A stretch of 64,000 nucleotides of DNA from assembly GCA_963706685.1 (NCBI GenBank), contig CAVPMY010000017.1, forward strand, positions 531,049-595,048, written 5' to 3'. Of this stretch, positions 17,033-25,511 are shown one piece after another (position 1 is the first letter of the stretch; each line of letters begins with the position of its first letter). Origin of the DNA: CADEEN01 sp963706685. Its GTDB lineage: Bacteria; Pseudomonadota; Gammaproteobacteria; Burkholderiales; Burkholderiaceae_C. The notes under the pieces were generated by a model. That model did no database searches and was not told the DNA's origin. It saw nothing but the letters and a program-made list of their open reading frames with translations. Made by a program: the position numbers and the translations under genes.

Positions 17033-18301
17033 TCAACGCAGCTGGACCAGCGTTTGCAAGACCTGATCCTGCGTGCGGATCGTCTGCGCGTTGGCCTGGT
17101 AGATGCGTTGCGCCGTCATCATGTTGACCAGCTCGGCGGTCAGGTCGACGTTGCTCTCTTCGAGCGCACCCGACTTGCAGCACGCCCAGGTTGCCCTGGC
17201 CGGGCACACCGACGATCGGGTCGCCGGTGGTGAAGCTGCGCGCCCAGACGTTGCCGCCCAGCGCCTGCAGGCCTTGCGGGTTGCGGAAGGTGGCCAGCTC
17301 GATCTGTCCGGCCGGCTTGTTCTGGCCGTTGCTGTAGCGCGCCATCAGCGACGCCGTCGTCTTCGATCGACGACGCCGGTGATCTGGCCGGCGGCATAGC
17401 CGTCCTGCGACAGGTTGGTGACGCCGAACGGTGCACCGTACTGTCGTGCACCGTCCATGTCGAGTTGCACGCCGAGGATCGGCCCGTGTCTGCGCGCCGG
17501 CCGGGTTGGTGGTCGGCGGAATGTCGATCGACACCGGACCCACCGGCGCGGTCGGTGCGCCGCCGTTGGCGGGAAAGTTGAGCGTTGCGCTGGCCACCGG
17601 CGCGGCGACGGTGCCGTTGATCGGCGTGCCGTTGGCGGTGACGAAGACGTTCCAGGTGTCGGTGGCGGCCTTCTGGAAGTAGTAGGTCAGCGCCACGTCC
17701 TGGCCCAGCACGTCGTACACCGTCAGCGAGGTCGCGTTGTTGTAGGTGGTCGGGTCGGTGAAGTCGATCGCCGGGCCGGCGATCGGCGCGGTCACTGCGG
17801 TGCGCGCAGTCGAGGTTCATCTCCATCTGGATCTCGCTCGTCGGCGCCGGCTCGATGCCGGAGGTGGGCAGGCGCAGCGCGCTCGACATTGCCGGGCTGA
17901 ATCACGCCGGTGGCGTCGGCCGGATAGCCGATCAGGCGCAGGCCGTCGTTGTTGACGATGTAGCCGTTGCGGTCGACCTTGAACTGGCCGTTGCGGAGTA
18001 CAGCGCCGGGTTGGCGCCGTCGGTGACCTGGAAGAAGCCGCCGCCGTTGATGGCCAGATCCATCGGGTTTCGCGTCGCCGTGATGTTGCCCTGCGTGAAC
18101 TGCTGCGACACCGACCGCCAGCTGCACGCCGATGCCGACCTGGTTGGCGCCCGCGCCGTTGAGCGCATTGGCGTACATGTCGGCGAACTCGGCGCGCGAG
18201 GCCTTGGCGCCGAAGGTGTTGGCATTGGCGATGTTGTTGCCGATGACCTCGAGGTTCTTGCTCGTCGCGTTGAGGCCCGACAGGCCTTGCTGGAAGCTCA
18301 T
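17033..18301 (-). CDS. flgE: Flagellar hook protein FlgE (frameshifted here)
   Basis: A hook subunit of about 415-420 residues once frames are joined. The start MSFQQGLSGLNATSKNLEVI and GNNIANANTFGAKASRAEFA is standard. Middle fragments (INGGGFFQVTDGANPALYSA, FKVDRNGYIVNNDGLRLIGY) and the C-terminal end (ESNVDL, then AELVNMMTAQRIYQANAQTI) lie in different frames. At ~17175 CAAGTCG stands where CAGTCG is expected (LQSGALEES), again a +1. At least five breaks occur. ATG 18301 follows flgD with a 20-base gap. Confidence 0.88.
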
Positions 18302-18321
18302 GGCTTGCTCCTGAAGAAAAC

Positions 18322-18982
18322 TCAGTTGAAGGCGCGGATCTGGTCGTACGGCACGCTGCCGCTGTTGCGCAGTTCGAGCGTGAGGGTGTCGCCGCCGGCG
18401 ATCACCGCATCGACGCGGTCGCGCATCAGCGGCGTGAAGCCGACGCTGGCGGCGCCGTTCTTGGCGACGACGCGGAAGGTATCGCCGATCGCCGGGTCGA
18501 CGCCGGCCGGCGGCGTCCATTCGAAGCCGTGGCGGCCGGCGCCCTTGTGCGCTCAGGTCGATGGTGTCGATGACACGGCCACCGGCGTTGAGCACCTCGA
18601 CCTTGACGCTGTCGGCCGGGCCATCGAGCTCGAAGCCGCCCTGCACCAGACCCAGGTCGTTGGTGACCAGGCGGTTGCCGGGCACGACGACATCGCGGCC
18701 GACCAGGCTGGCACCCTGCAGCGCCGACATCTGCGCAAACTGCGAGCCCAGACCTTCGACGCTGCGGTTGAGTTTTTCGAGGCCGTTGACCGACTGGATC
18801 TGCGCCATCTGGCTCGTTACCTGCGCGTTGTCCATCGGATTCAACGGATCCTGGTTCTGCATCTGCGCCACCAGGAGTTTGAGAAAGCGGTCTTCGGCGC
18901 CGGCCTCGTTCTGCGTCTTGACGCTGTTGCTGCCCGAAAGTCGTTCGGTTCAGCGTGCTGCATGGTCGACGTTGGTGGCCAT
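18322..18982 (-). CDS. flgD: Flagellar hook-capping scaffold FlgD (frameshifted here)
   Basis: The hook cap used during hook growth, ~219 residues after joining. It starts MATNVDHAA, is interrupted after nine codons and continues TQNEAGAEDRFLKLLVAQMQ and NQDPLNPMDNAQVTSQMAQI, the FlgD signature. The Ig/FlgD_ig part carries LVGRDVVVPGN and HGFEWTPPAGVDPAIG, and the protein ends VPYDQIRAFN. Breaks are near 18950, 18935 and 18550. Confidence 0.88.
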
Positions 18983-18985
18983 CGA

Positions 18986-19392
18986 TCAGCTGGCCCAGCT
19001 GCAGCGTCTTCTGCAGCAGGGTCTTGGCCGTGTTCATGACTTCGACGTTGTTCTGGTACGAGCGCGAGGCCGAGATCATGTTGACCATCTCTTCGACCGC
19101 GTTGACGTTGCTGTAGGTGACGTAGCCCTCGGCGTCGGCCGCCGGGTGCTTGGGGTCGTGCACGCGGCGGCCGACGGCGTCGGTCTTCGCTGATGGTGCT
19201 GACGCGCACGCCGGCGGCGCCGACCGCACCCATCATCTCGGTCTGGAAGACGACCTGGCGCGCCTTGTAGGCGCTGCCGTCGGGCCCGGCCACCGTGTCG
19301 GCGTTGGCGAGGTTGCTCGCCACGACGTTCAGGCGCTGGCTTTGCGCCGAGACCGCGCTGCCGGAGACGTTGAAGATCTGGAACATCGACAT
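18986..19392 (-). CDS. flgC: Flagellar proximal rod protein FlgC (frameshifted here)
   Basis: About 134 residues, the usual length. It starts MSMFQIFNVSGSAVSAQSQR and LNVVASNLANADTVAGP. A break near 19190 separates GVRVSTISE from the DAVGRRVHDPKHPAADAEGY half, which ends MNTAKTLLQKTLQLGQ. The probable stop is TGA at 18986-18988 if one extra C after LGQ is removed. AGGAG lies eight bases before ATG 19392. Confidence 0.87.
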
Positions 19393-19431
19393 CGCGTCTA
19401 CTCCTGTGACTCGCAGTCCACCTCTTCCCAA

Positions 19432-19513
19432 GCAACCGCCGCGGATCCGTGCTCTGCCGGTCCGCTGGCGGTGCCCCCTCGAGGGGGAGCGCCGAAGGCG
19501 CTACGGGGGTGGG
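19432..19513. repeat. GC-rich interspersed repeat, copy 2 (between flgB and flgC)
   Basis: The most complete copy: a GCCGCGGATCCG lead, then palindrome CCCCCTCGAGGGGG, hairpin AGCGCCGAAGGCGCT and a terminal GGGGGTGGG. On the minus strand it begins at an ATG that overlaps the flgB stop. The frame stays open for 39 codons and ends in a TAG just inside the flgC ribosome-binding site. Confidence 0.72.
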
Positions 19514-19922
19514 TCATGACTGTCCCTTGATGGCCTCGAGCATCGTGCGCACGCTGCCGTTGATGAAACGCAGCGTGGCTTCGTACTTCACGCTGTTGTC
19601 GGCAAAGCTCGCCCGCTCGCGGTCCATGTCGACGCTGTTGCTGTCGAGGTTGGTCTGCGACGCCGTGGCGTAGCGCAGGCCAGCCTCGCCGCGGGCGCCG
19701 GCCGGCGGCTGCATGTGGCCGGCCGTGCGTCACGGTCAGCTGGCCCGGCGTGGCGGCCTGGCCGGTGGCCTCGCGCAGCGCGGTGGCGAAGTCCATCTCC
19801 TTGGCCACATAGCCCGGCGTGTCGGCGTTGGCGATGTTGCTGGCGATCAGGCGCTGGCGCTCCGAGCGCAGCACGAGGGCTTCGGACTGGAAGTTCAGCG
19901 CGTCGGTGAGGCGGTTGATCAT
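19514..19922 (-). CDS. flgB: Flagellar proximal rod protein FlgB (frameshifted here)
   Basis: About 135 residues. It starts MINRLTDALNFQSEALVLRS with the rod motif IASNIANADTPGYVAKEMDF. One break near 19730 (after GQLTVTHG) moves the rest (MQPPAGARGEAGLRYATASQ, VDMDRERASFADNSVKYEAT, ending EAIKGQS) to another frame. It is the promoter-proximal gene of the minus-strand rod/hook operon and is divergent from flgA, with 106 bases between the starts. Confidence 0.9.
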
Positions 19923-20028
19923 GCGGTCAATGGTGGCAGCGCCGCCGCAAAACATGAGCCGGATAAAGACGCGGATTGCCGTTCATTTCGAACCCTCGGC
20001 GCGCACCGGCGCGCCTACAGTGCCATCC

Positions 20029-20727
20029 GTGAACAAGGCTCTTTCCGCCCTCGTCGTGCTGTCGCATGCTCGCGCCCCTCGGCGCAGCCGCCGCCGTGCT
20101 CGACGAGGCGTTGACGCAGCGGGTGCAGTCCCTGGCCAGCGAAGCCTCGAAACAATCCACGGCCGGGCTGCGCATCGAGGTGCGGGTCGGCCAGCTCAAC
20201 CCGCGGCTGCGGCTCGCACCCTGCGCCGAGGTGCAGCCCTACCTGCCGGCAGGCGTGAAGTTGTGGGGCAATGCCCGCATCGGCCTGCGTTGCGCCGACG
20301 CCGGCGTGCGCTGGAACGTCTTCCTGCCGATCACGGTGGATGTCTATGGCCCCGGTCCTGGTCGCCACCACCGCGTGGTTGCCGGCAGCGGCTGGTCGGC
20401 GCCGCCGACGTGCAAGCCGCCACGGTCAATTTGTCCGCGTCGCGCTCGGCCGCACTCGGCACGGCCGAACTCGCCGTCGGCCGCATCGTCAGCCGGCCGC
20501 TGTCGCCCGGCGATACGCTGCGCGACAGCGATCTGCGGGCCCGTCAGTGGTTTGCCGCGGGTGACCAGGTGCGCATCGTCGCCGGTGGCCCGGGCTGGCG
20601 CATCCATGGCGAAGGCCAGGCGCTGAACCCCGGCCTCGAAGGCCAGACGGTGCGCGTGCGCACCGATTCCGGACGGATCGTCAGCGGACTGGCGGCGGGT
20701 GACAAATTGGTCGAGGTGCCGTTGTGA
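20029..20727 (+). CDS. flgA: P-ring assembly chaperone FlgA (frameshifted here)
   Basis: A periplasmic chaperone for FlgI, ~231 residues. GTG 20029 gives the signal peptide MNKALSALVVLS then MLAPLGAAAA. The break at ~20069 is TCGCATG where TCGATG fits. A second break near 20385-20395 separates WNVFLPITVDVYGPG from the SAF-like C-terminal part (AELAVGRIVSRPLSPGDTL and QTVRVRTDSGRIVSGLA). The ending AAGDKLVEVPL is typical for FlgA. Divergent from flgB. Confidence 0.9.
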   Translation: MNKALSALVVLSHARAPRRSRRRARRGVDAAGAVPGQRSLETIHGRAAHRGAGRPAQPAAAARTLRRGAALPAGRREVVGQCPHRPALRRRRRALERLPADHGGCLWPRSWSPPPRGCRQRLVGAADVQAATVNLSASRSAALGTAELAVGRIVSRPLSPGDTLRDSDLRARQWFAAGDQVRIVAGGPGWRIHGEGQALNPGLEGQTVRVRTDSGRIVSGLAAGDKLVEVPL

Positions 20728-20761
20728 GCCCGATGGACCCCCCGCAGCGTGAAAAAAGTAC

Positions 20762-20788
20762 TCAAGTCAATCACCCGGGCTCCGATAC
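20762..20788 (+). promoter_or_regulatory. Sigma-28 (FliA) promoter upstream of flgM
   Basis: TCAA (20762-20765, inside CTCAAGTC), a 15-base spacer, then TCCGATAC (20781-20788). The spacing equals the TAAA-N15-GCCGATAA arrangement of sigma-28 promoters, with one mismatch in the -35 and two in the -10. It lies 58 bases before the flgM start. The same layout occurs upstream of motA. Confidence 0.7.
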
Positions 20789-20845
20789 CCTGAGGACTGA
20801 GCACATCAGGGGGACTCCTTCACCGTCCCCAGGAGCATCGTCATC

Positions 20846-21154
20846 ATGAAGATCGGTCAACTCGACAACAGCCACAAGCTCGCTGCCACCCCGGCGGTGG
20901 ACACGCGCAAAGCCGGCGCCACGCCGTCTGGCGACGAGCACAAGGCCCAGCCGGTGGAAGCCAGCGCCAAGGTCGCGTTCTCGGCCGCGGCCTCGCTGCT
21001 GGCCGCCGAAGGCAACACTGCCGACTTCGACGCCGACAAGGTGGCGCGCATCGCGCAGGCCATCCGCGACGGCAACTTCGAGGTCAACGCCGGCGCCATC
21101 GCCGACAAGCTGCTGGGCAATACGCGTGAGCTGATCGGCCCGCGCGGACATTGA
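20846..21154 (+). CDS. flgM: Anti-sigma-28 factor FlgM
   Basis: A 102-residue exported inhibitor of FliA. The start MKIGQLDNSHKLAAT is typical of beta-proteobacterial FlgM. The C-terminal half (FDADKVARIAQAIRDGNFEV, then NAGAIADKLLGNTRELI) is the sigma-binding helical region. AGGAG lies 13 bases before the ATG. The upstream sigma-28-like promoter implies feedback control. Its stop TGA overlaps the flgN ATG by one base. Confidence 0.95.
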   Translation: MKIGQLDNSHKLAATPAVDTRKAGATPSGDEHKAQPVEASAKVAFSAAASLLAAEGNTADFDADKVARIAQAIRDGNFEVNAGAIADKLLGNTRELIGPRGH

Positions 21155-21549
21155 TGACTCCACAGACACCGGCAACGGCCGGCAACGGCGCGCTCGAAGC
21201 CGCCGTGGCCCGCATCGAAGCGCGGCTGGCCGCACTCGGCTGCGCACTGCGCAACGCTGACGCGCTGGCCGTCGAGACCGAATCGCAGGCCCTGCAATGC
21301 GAGTTGGCTTCGGCCGCGCAGCGCATGTCTGCCGCAGTCCGCCACGCCGGCGGCATCGCCCTGCCGCTGCGCCGCCGCCTGGCCGCCGTGCGCGGCGAAG
21401 TGCTGGCGCAGCGCGTCACCGTGCTGCGCGCCCAGGCGTCGTTCGACCGCGCCATCGACATCCTGATGCCGCCCGAATGGCCGGCCCCGGCCTACGCGGC
21501 CGACGGTGCGCGCACGCGGCAGAGCAGCAGCGGCGCCATCGGCGCCTGA
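21154..21549 (+). CDS. flgN: FlgN-type chaperone for hook-associated proteins
   Basis: A 131-residue all-helical protein (AALGCALRNADALAVETESQ, LASAAQRMSAAVRHAG, RVTVLRAQASFDRAIDILMP). It has no strong family motif, but size, helical content and position directly after flgM match FlgN, the cytosolic chaperone of FlgK and FlgL. ATG 21154 is joined to flgM as TGATG. Confidence 0.8.
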   Translation: MTPQTPATAGNGALEAAVARIEARLAALGCALRNADALAVETESQALQCELASAAQRMSAAVRHAGGIALPLRRRLAAVRGEVLAQRVTVLRAQASFDRAIDILMPPEWPAPAYAADGARTRQSSSGAIGA

Positions 21550-22002
21550 GTGAACTCTCTCAAGCTCTGCGCCGCACAGGGTTCCCGCGCAGTGGCTCGC
21601 TGATGGCTTCTGCAGTAGTGACTGGCAGCGAAGGGCGGCAACTCACGTATTCGATACGCGTTGTCCTGTTCGGAATGCATCGAGCCACCTGATTGGTAAT
21701 GAATCTCAGCACCGTTGGCCCTGAGCAGGGGACTGAGCCTGTATCTCCGATCGTCCTGAGCTTGTCGAAGGAAGGCCCCGTGTCGAAGGGTCTATCACCG
21801 CGAGCTCTTCGCCGGGCTCAGGCGGGGGCTTCGACAAGCTCAGCCCGAACGGGTGCGCGTGGCGCATGCTGAGGTTCGTCGCTAATCAGGTCGCGCCAAG
21901 TGCTTGTCGCCGCCGGATCTTCTGTGATCTGATGCGGGGCATGAATGCAAATCGTTGTCTTGCGGACGCCGCAGAATGCAGCGCGAGAACGGGTCATGCA
22001 CC
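21550..22002. other. Intergenic region with an inverted repeat
   Basis: 453 bases between flgN and the next gene. Apart from the inverted repeat at 21756-21843 I see no ORF with coding character, no tRNA and no clear terminator. The GC content falls compared with the flagellar genes, which suggests a boundary of accessory DNA. Confidence 0.5.
21756..21843. repeat. Inverted repeat of the CTTCGACAAGCTCAG type
   Basis: Perfect 15-base arms CTGAGCTTGTCGAAG (21756-21770) and CTTCGACAAGCTCAG (21829-21843) enclose 58 bases. Inside, a partial third copy (TGTCGAAGGG, 21781-21790) and GGGCTCAGG are visible. This motif is familiar as a highly repeated intergenic element in many proteobacterial genomes, and it could fold into a long hairpin in RNA. 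Confidence 0.7.
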
Positions 22003-22554
22003 ATGAAACGTCCCCATCGAGTTCACGAGTACAAGCCGCGCTGGAACGAAGCGCTCAGGGTTCCTGGCCTTGGACCGCACGAGTGGGTAGCCAACGTCGT
22101 GTTTGGTCTTGAGTGGAAATTGGGCAAGCCATTCTGCGATTTCCATGAGAACGCGTTCGCGGTCGGTTTCGTCGTCGGAGCCGCGCGTGCGTTCTTGCTG
22201 CATGGGCCGTCAAGGCGGGCTCCGCCCGACATGATTCAACATGCACAGTCGACAGCGCTGCACACGGTCTTTGCGGCGTCGAAGAAGTCTGCATACGAGT
22301 GGCAGGAATTGTTGAAGCGCATATCAAGGACCGTGGAGCGCCGAGCAGGCATCCGAGCGGGCGAGGCCGTTACCGCCGCTGCATTCGGAAACGACGTTTC
22401 GTCGGCCCTTGTGGCTTCGGCCCAGCAGTGGCTAGCAAATCAGCCTCACGTTTGGGTATGTTGCGTGTGCGGAGAGTCAACGGACGAGCAACTTGCCTAT
22501 GCACTACGCGAGGTCTTGCTTGTCCAGCCACTTGCCGCCGAGCACGCACAATGA
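22003..22554 (+). CDS. Hypothetical protein
   Basis: A 183-residue open frame starting MKRPHRVHEYKPRWNEALRV. I do not recognise a family. It looks soluble, with aromatic and charged residues spread evenly. A CCVCGES motif near the C-terminus (VWVCCVCGESTDEQLAYALR) could bind metal. Third-position GC is visibly lower than in neighbouring genes, which suggests horizontal transfer. No good ribosome-binding site is seen for ATG 22003; a start at 21955 would add 16 residues. Confidence 0.55.
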   Translation: MKRPHRVHEYKPRWNEALRVPGLGPHEWVANVVFGLEWKLGKPFCDFHENAFAVGFVVGAARAFLLHGPSRRAPPDMIQHAQSTALHTVFAASKKSAYEWQELLKRISRTVERRAGIRAGEAVTAAAFGNDVSSALVASAQQWLANQPHVWVCCVCGESTDEQLAYALREVLLVQPLAAEHAQ

Positions 22555-22600
22555 CGCAACGCCCCTTCACGGACGGTAGACCTGCCAAGGGCAACGCATC

Positions 22601-22804
22601 ATGGGACTAACTCTTGCACTGGCATTGCTCGGACTGGTGACGGCCGTCGTTGCCGCTCACGGCCTTGCCACGGGCAATGTGTACTGCAAAGGCGGTCCCT
22701 ACTCCCGCGCAACCCAGCCGGTCGCATTTTGGGCGTCCATCGCCGTCTATGTTCTCTGGACCTTGATGATGGGGTACTTCGTCTTGTCAAGCGCTGGGAG
22801 GTAG
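22601..22804 (+). CDS. Small two-helix membrane protein, hypothetical
   Basis: 67 residues. Hydrophobic segments at ~3-23 (LTLALALLGLVTAVVAAHGL) and ~42-62 (AFWASIAVYVLWTLMMGYFV) are separated by a short loop with CKGGPYSRATQP. Probably an inner-membrane protein with both ends on the same side. No function can be inferred. It lies 46 bases after the preceding hypothetical gene. Confidence 0.6.
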   Translation: MGLTLALALLGLVTAVVAAHGLATGNVYCKGGPYSRATQPVAFWASIAVYVLWTLMMGYFVLSSAGR

Positions 22805-22929
22805 CGTCGCGAGAACCACGTTCCACATGTCAGCGCGAGGCCCTTCGCGTTGACATCGACGGATCGATCTGACCTGCGCACAATGGAAGGGATGCCGCCG
22901 CGAGTGCGGCCCACCTTCACGTCAGCGCC

Positions 22930-23361
22930 ATGGCTTCCCTTCCCAAGCCCATTCCCATCCGCGACATCGACCACCTCGTGCTGCGGGTCGCCGACCTCGA
23001 CACCATGCTGCGTTTCTACTGCGACGTCCTGGGCTGCGCGATCGAGCGCCGCCGGGACGACATCGGGCTGCTGCAATTGCGCGCCGGCCGGTCGTTGATC
23101 GACCTGGTGACGGTCGACGGCAAACTGGGCCGCGCCGGCGGTGCGGCGCCGGGGCCGCAGGGCCGCAACCTGGACCATTTCTGCCTGCGTGTCGAACCGT
23201 TCGACGACGCCGCCATCCGTGCGCAGCTGGCCCGCCATGGCGTTGCGGCGGGTGCGCTCGAATCACGCTATGGCGCCGAGGGCGAAGGGCCGTCGATCTA
23301 CCTCAGCGATCCCGAAGGCAACACCGTCGAACTCAAGGGCCCGCCCGATGCCCGAGCCTGA
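22930..23361 (+). CDS. VOC-family protein (glyoxalase/dioxygenase-like)
   Basis: A 143-residue single vicinal-oxygen-chelate domain made of two beta-alpha-beta-beta-beta halves: DIDHLVLRVADLDTMLRFYC at the start and DHFCLRVEPFDD then YLSDPEGNTVELKG at the end. Metal ligands are plausibly H14 and the glutamate in NTVELKG. Close relatives are annotated as virulence/VOC proteins of unknown substrate. The end overlaps the GNAT gene by 14 bases, so the two are probably co-translated. Confidence 0.88.
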   Translation: MASLPKPIPIRDIDHLVLRVADLDTMLRFYCDVLGCAIERRRDDIGLLQLRAGRSLIDLVTVDGKLGRAGGAAPGPQGRNLDHFCLRVEPFDDAAIRAQLARHGVAAGALESRYGAEGEGPSIYLSDPEGNTVELKGPPDARA

Positions 23362-23929
23362 GCGGACGCCGGGCGCTGCCCAGCTCCACGGCATCGAGAC
23401 CGCGCCGCCGAGCCTGCGCACTGCGCGCCTGCACTTGCGGCCGCTGACGCTCGCCGATGCCGCGTTCATTGTCGAGTTGTTGAACGATCCGGGCTGGCTG
23501 CGTTACATCGGTGACCGCCAGGTGCGAACCGAGCACGAGGCTTGCGCCTACCTGCGCAACGGCCCCATTGCGGCACAGGCCGAGCACGGCTTCGCCTTGT
23601 GGGCGGTGCGGCGCCAGGTCGACGCGCCCGATGCCGCACCGATCGGCATCTGCGGCCTGATCAAGCGCGAAGGCTTGGCCGATGTCGACCTGGGCTACGC
23701 CCTGCTGCCGGCATACCGCGGCCAGGGCTATGCGCGCGAGGCCGCCGCCGCGTGGCTGGCCTGGGGCTTCGATCATTTTGGTTTGAAACGCATCGTCGCC
23801 ATCACCAGCGTCGACAACGTGGACTCAGGCAAGGTGCTGTCGTCGATCGGCATGCGCTTCGAAAAGCGGCTGCGGGTGGCGGGTCATGACGAGGACTCGA
23901 ACCTCTACGCCGCAGAGCGGCCGGCGTAG
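23348..23929 (+). CDS. GNAT-family N-acetyltransferase (RimJ/RimL-like)
   Basis: 193 residues. It starts MPEPERTPGAAQ and enters the fold at LRTARLHLRPLTLADAAFIV. The acetyl-CoA loop is AYRGQGYAREAAAAWLAWGF (Q/R-x-x-G-x-G/A pattern), followed by KRIVAITSVDNVDSGKVLSS, typical of the Acetyltransf_3 (RimJ/L-type) branch. The substrate is unknown. It ends 8 bases before the convergent fliA stop. Confidence 0.9.
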   Translation: MPEPERTPGAAQLHGIETAPPSLRTARLHLRPLTLADAAFIVELLNDPGWLRYIGDRQVRTEHEACAYLRNGPIAAQAEHGFALWAVRRQVDAPDAAPIGICGLIKREGLADVDLGYALLPAYRGQGYAREAAAAWLAWGFDHFGLKRIVAITSVDNVDSGKVLSSIGMRFEKRLRVAGHDEDSNLYAAERPA

Positions 23930-23937
23930 CCCTCAGC

Positions 23938-24744
23938 TCACCAGGCGCGCAATTTGGAGCGCAGGCGCGCGATGCTCTGGCTGTGCAACTGACAGACGCG
24001 CGACTCGGTGACCTTGAGCACGGCAGCGATCTCCTTCAGGTTCATGTCGTGCTCGTAGTACATGCTCATCACGTACTGCTCGCGTTCGGGCAGCAACTTG
24101 ATGGCGTCGACCAGGGCCTCGCGCATGCGATGGTCGTTGAGCATCGCCAGCGGGTCGGACGCCGTATCGGCAACATGGCGGTCGAGAAAGTCCTGGTCGC
24201 CGTCGTCGCCAGTCATGTCCTCGAGGTAGACGAGTTGCGTGCCGCGGACCTTGGTCAGCACATCCTGGTAGTCGTCGAGAGACAGGCCCATCTCCTTGGC
24301 GATGTCGCTCTCGGCCGGCGCGCGGCCGTACTGCTGTTCGAGCTTGTGCACCGCGGCCTCGATCTGGCGCTGCTGCTTGCGGTCGCCGCGGCTCATCCAG
24401 TCGCTGCTGCGCAGCTCGTCGAGCATGGCACCGCGGATGCGCTGCGTGGCAAAGGTTTCGAACTGCACGTTCTGTGCGGCGTCGAAGCGGCTCATCGCGT
24501 CGTGCAGGCCGATCATGCCGACCTGGATCAGGTCATCGATCTGCACGTTGGCCGGCAGCCTGGCGATCATCTGGTGCGCCAGGCGGCGCACCAGCGGCGT
24601 GTACTGCTTGAGCGCAGCGTTGATCTGGGCGGCCGAGGCGTTGGCGCTGGTGTCGGGACGTCCGGTGGCGGTGTACATGGCAGGGGCTCCGGGGGTGGGG
24701 CTCGGGTCAACGGTTTCGATGTCGGGGCTTTGGTCGCGCTTCAT
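23938..24744 (-). CDS. fliA: Flagellar sigma factor sigma-28 FliA
   Basis: 268 residues. Region 2 (YTPLVRRLAHQMIARLPANV, DDLIQVGMIGLHDAM, FATQRIRGAMLDELR), region 3 and region 4 helix-turn-helix (LKEIAAVLKVTESRVCQLHS) are all present. An extra ~30 residues precede the usual MYTATGR-type start, so translation may begin at ATG 24678 instead. ATG 24744, however, overlaps the flhG stop as ATGA. It directs flgM and motA promoters of the TCAA-N15-CCGATA type seen in this window and is restrained by FlgM. Confidence 0.96.
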   Translation of the reverse strand: MKRDQSPDIETVDPSPTPGAPAMYTATGRPDTSANASAAQINAALKQYTPLVRRLAHQMIARLPANVQIDDLIQVGMIGLHDAMSRFDAAQNVQFETFATQRIRGAMLDELRSSDWMSRGDRKQQRQIEAAVHKLEQQYGRAPAESDIAKEMGLSLDDYQDVLTKVRGTQLVYLEDMTGDDGDQDFLDRHVADTASDPLAMLNDHRMREALVDAIKLLPEREQYVMSMYYEHDMNLKEIAAVLKVTESRVCQLHSQSIARLRSKLRAW

Positions 24745-25511
24745 CGCACCCCCTGAAGCGCAGCAAGTTCAGGTGTCGGCAAGCCCGCTGTGGGCCTGTC
24801 GGCGAGCTGTCCTTGCGCCAGTCGCATCAACGCGCGCGGCCAGTCGCCGACGGCCGCCGGGTCGATGGCGGCCCAGTCGTGCAGCACGGCGCCGGCAAAG
24901 CGCTCGGCGGTGAGGGCGAGTTGTTCGGCGATGCGCGGCGTGCGCGGCGAGTTCGCGGCGGCGACGAGCAGCAGGTCGAAGGCCATCAGGCCATGGCGTT
25001 GCGCCAGCAGTTTCATGTTGGCGTAGGCACTGGTCACGCTGGCCGGGTGGTCGGCCGCCAGCAGCAAGGGGCGCAGCGCGCGGCGCGCAAACATCCGGCC
25101 CAATTCCAGGGCGTCGGCATGCACGATCACCACCGCTGCCTCGGGCGCGGCCTGGTTGACAGCGTCGAGGAATGATTCGCACGAGCCGCGGGTGCTGACG
25201 TAGCGCACCGGCAGGCCGCGCGCGGCCAGGTACGACAGGTTGTCGCCGAGCGGTTCGATGCACGCCGCCAGGTCGACCGCAGCCAACTCGTGCGGCGCGC
25301 CACGCGCGGCGTCGACAACCAGCACCTTGCGTTCGGGCGAAGCGCACACGCTGGCCAGGCGTTCGAGGGCCAGGCCGGCAAAGGCCACATCGGGATTGGC
25401 AGCCACGGCAATGAAGCGCGTGCGCGCACCGGCGAACAGGCGTCGCAAGCCGTGCGCCTGGTCGGGCAACGGGGCCGCGTCGCTGTCCAGAAAATCACTC
25501 ATCGCGGTCAT
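24741..25511 (-). CDS. flhG: FlhG-like (MinD-family) flagellar number regulator without P-loop
   Basis: 256 residues at the FlhG position between flhF and fliA. The MinD/ParA fold is recognisable (KVLVVDAARGAPHELAAVDL, LAARGLPVRYVSTRG, AAVVIVHADA, YANMKLLAQRHGLMAFDLLL). The first glycine-rich loop, where KGGVGKT is expected, reads VAANPDVAFAGLALERLA, so the Walker A is lost and ATP binding is doubtful. Related Burkholderiales FlhG proteins share this degeneration as far as I know. Start and stop overlap flhF and fliA by 4 bp. Confidence 0.82.
   Translation of the reverse strand: MTAMSDFLDSDAAPLPDQAHGLRRLFAGARTRFIAVAANPDVAFAGLALERLASVCASPERKVLVVDAARGAPHELAAVDLAACIEPLGDNLSYLAARGLPVRYVSTRGSCESFLDAVNQAAPEAAVVIVHADALELGRMFARRALRPLLLAADHPASVTSAYANMKLLAQRHGLMAFDLLLVAAANSPRTPRIAEQLALTAERFAGAVLHDWAAIDPAAVGDWPRALMRLAQGQLADRPTAGLPTPELAALQGVR

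Noticed and set aside
19923..20028. Sigma-54 promoter (TGGCAC...GC) between flgB and flgA
   Set aside because: Only TGGCAC and a GC dinucleotide match; the TTGC box is absent, and the FlhDC system does not require sigma-54.
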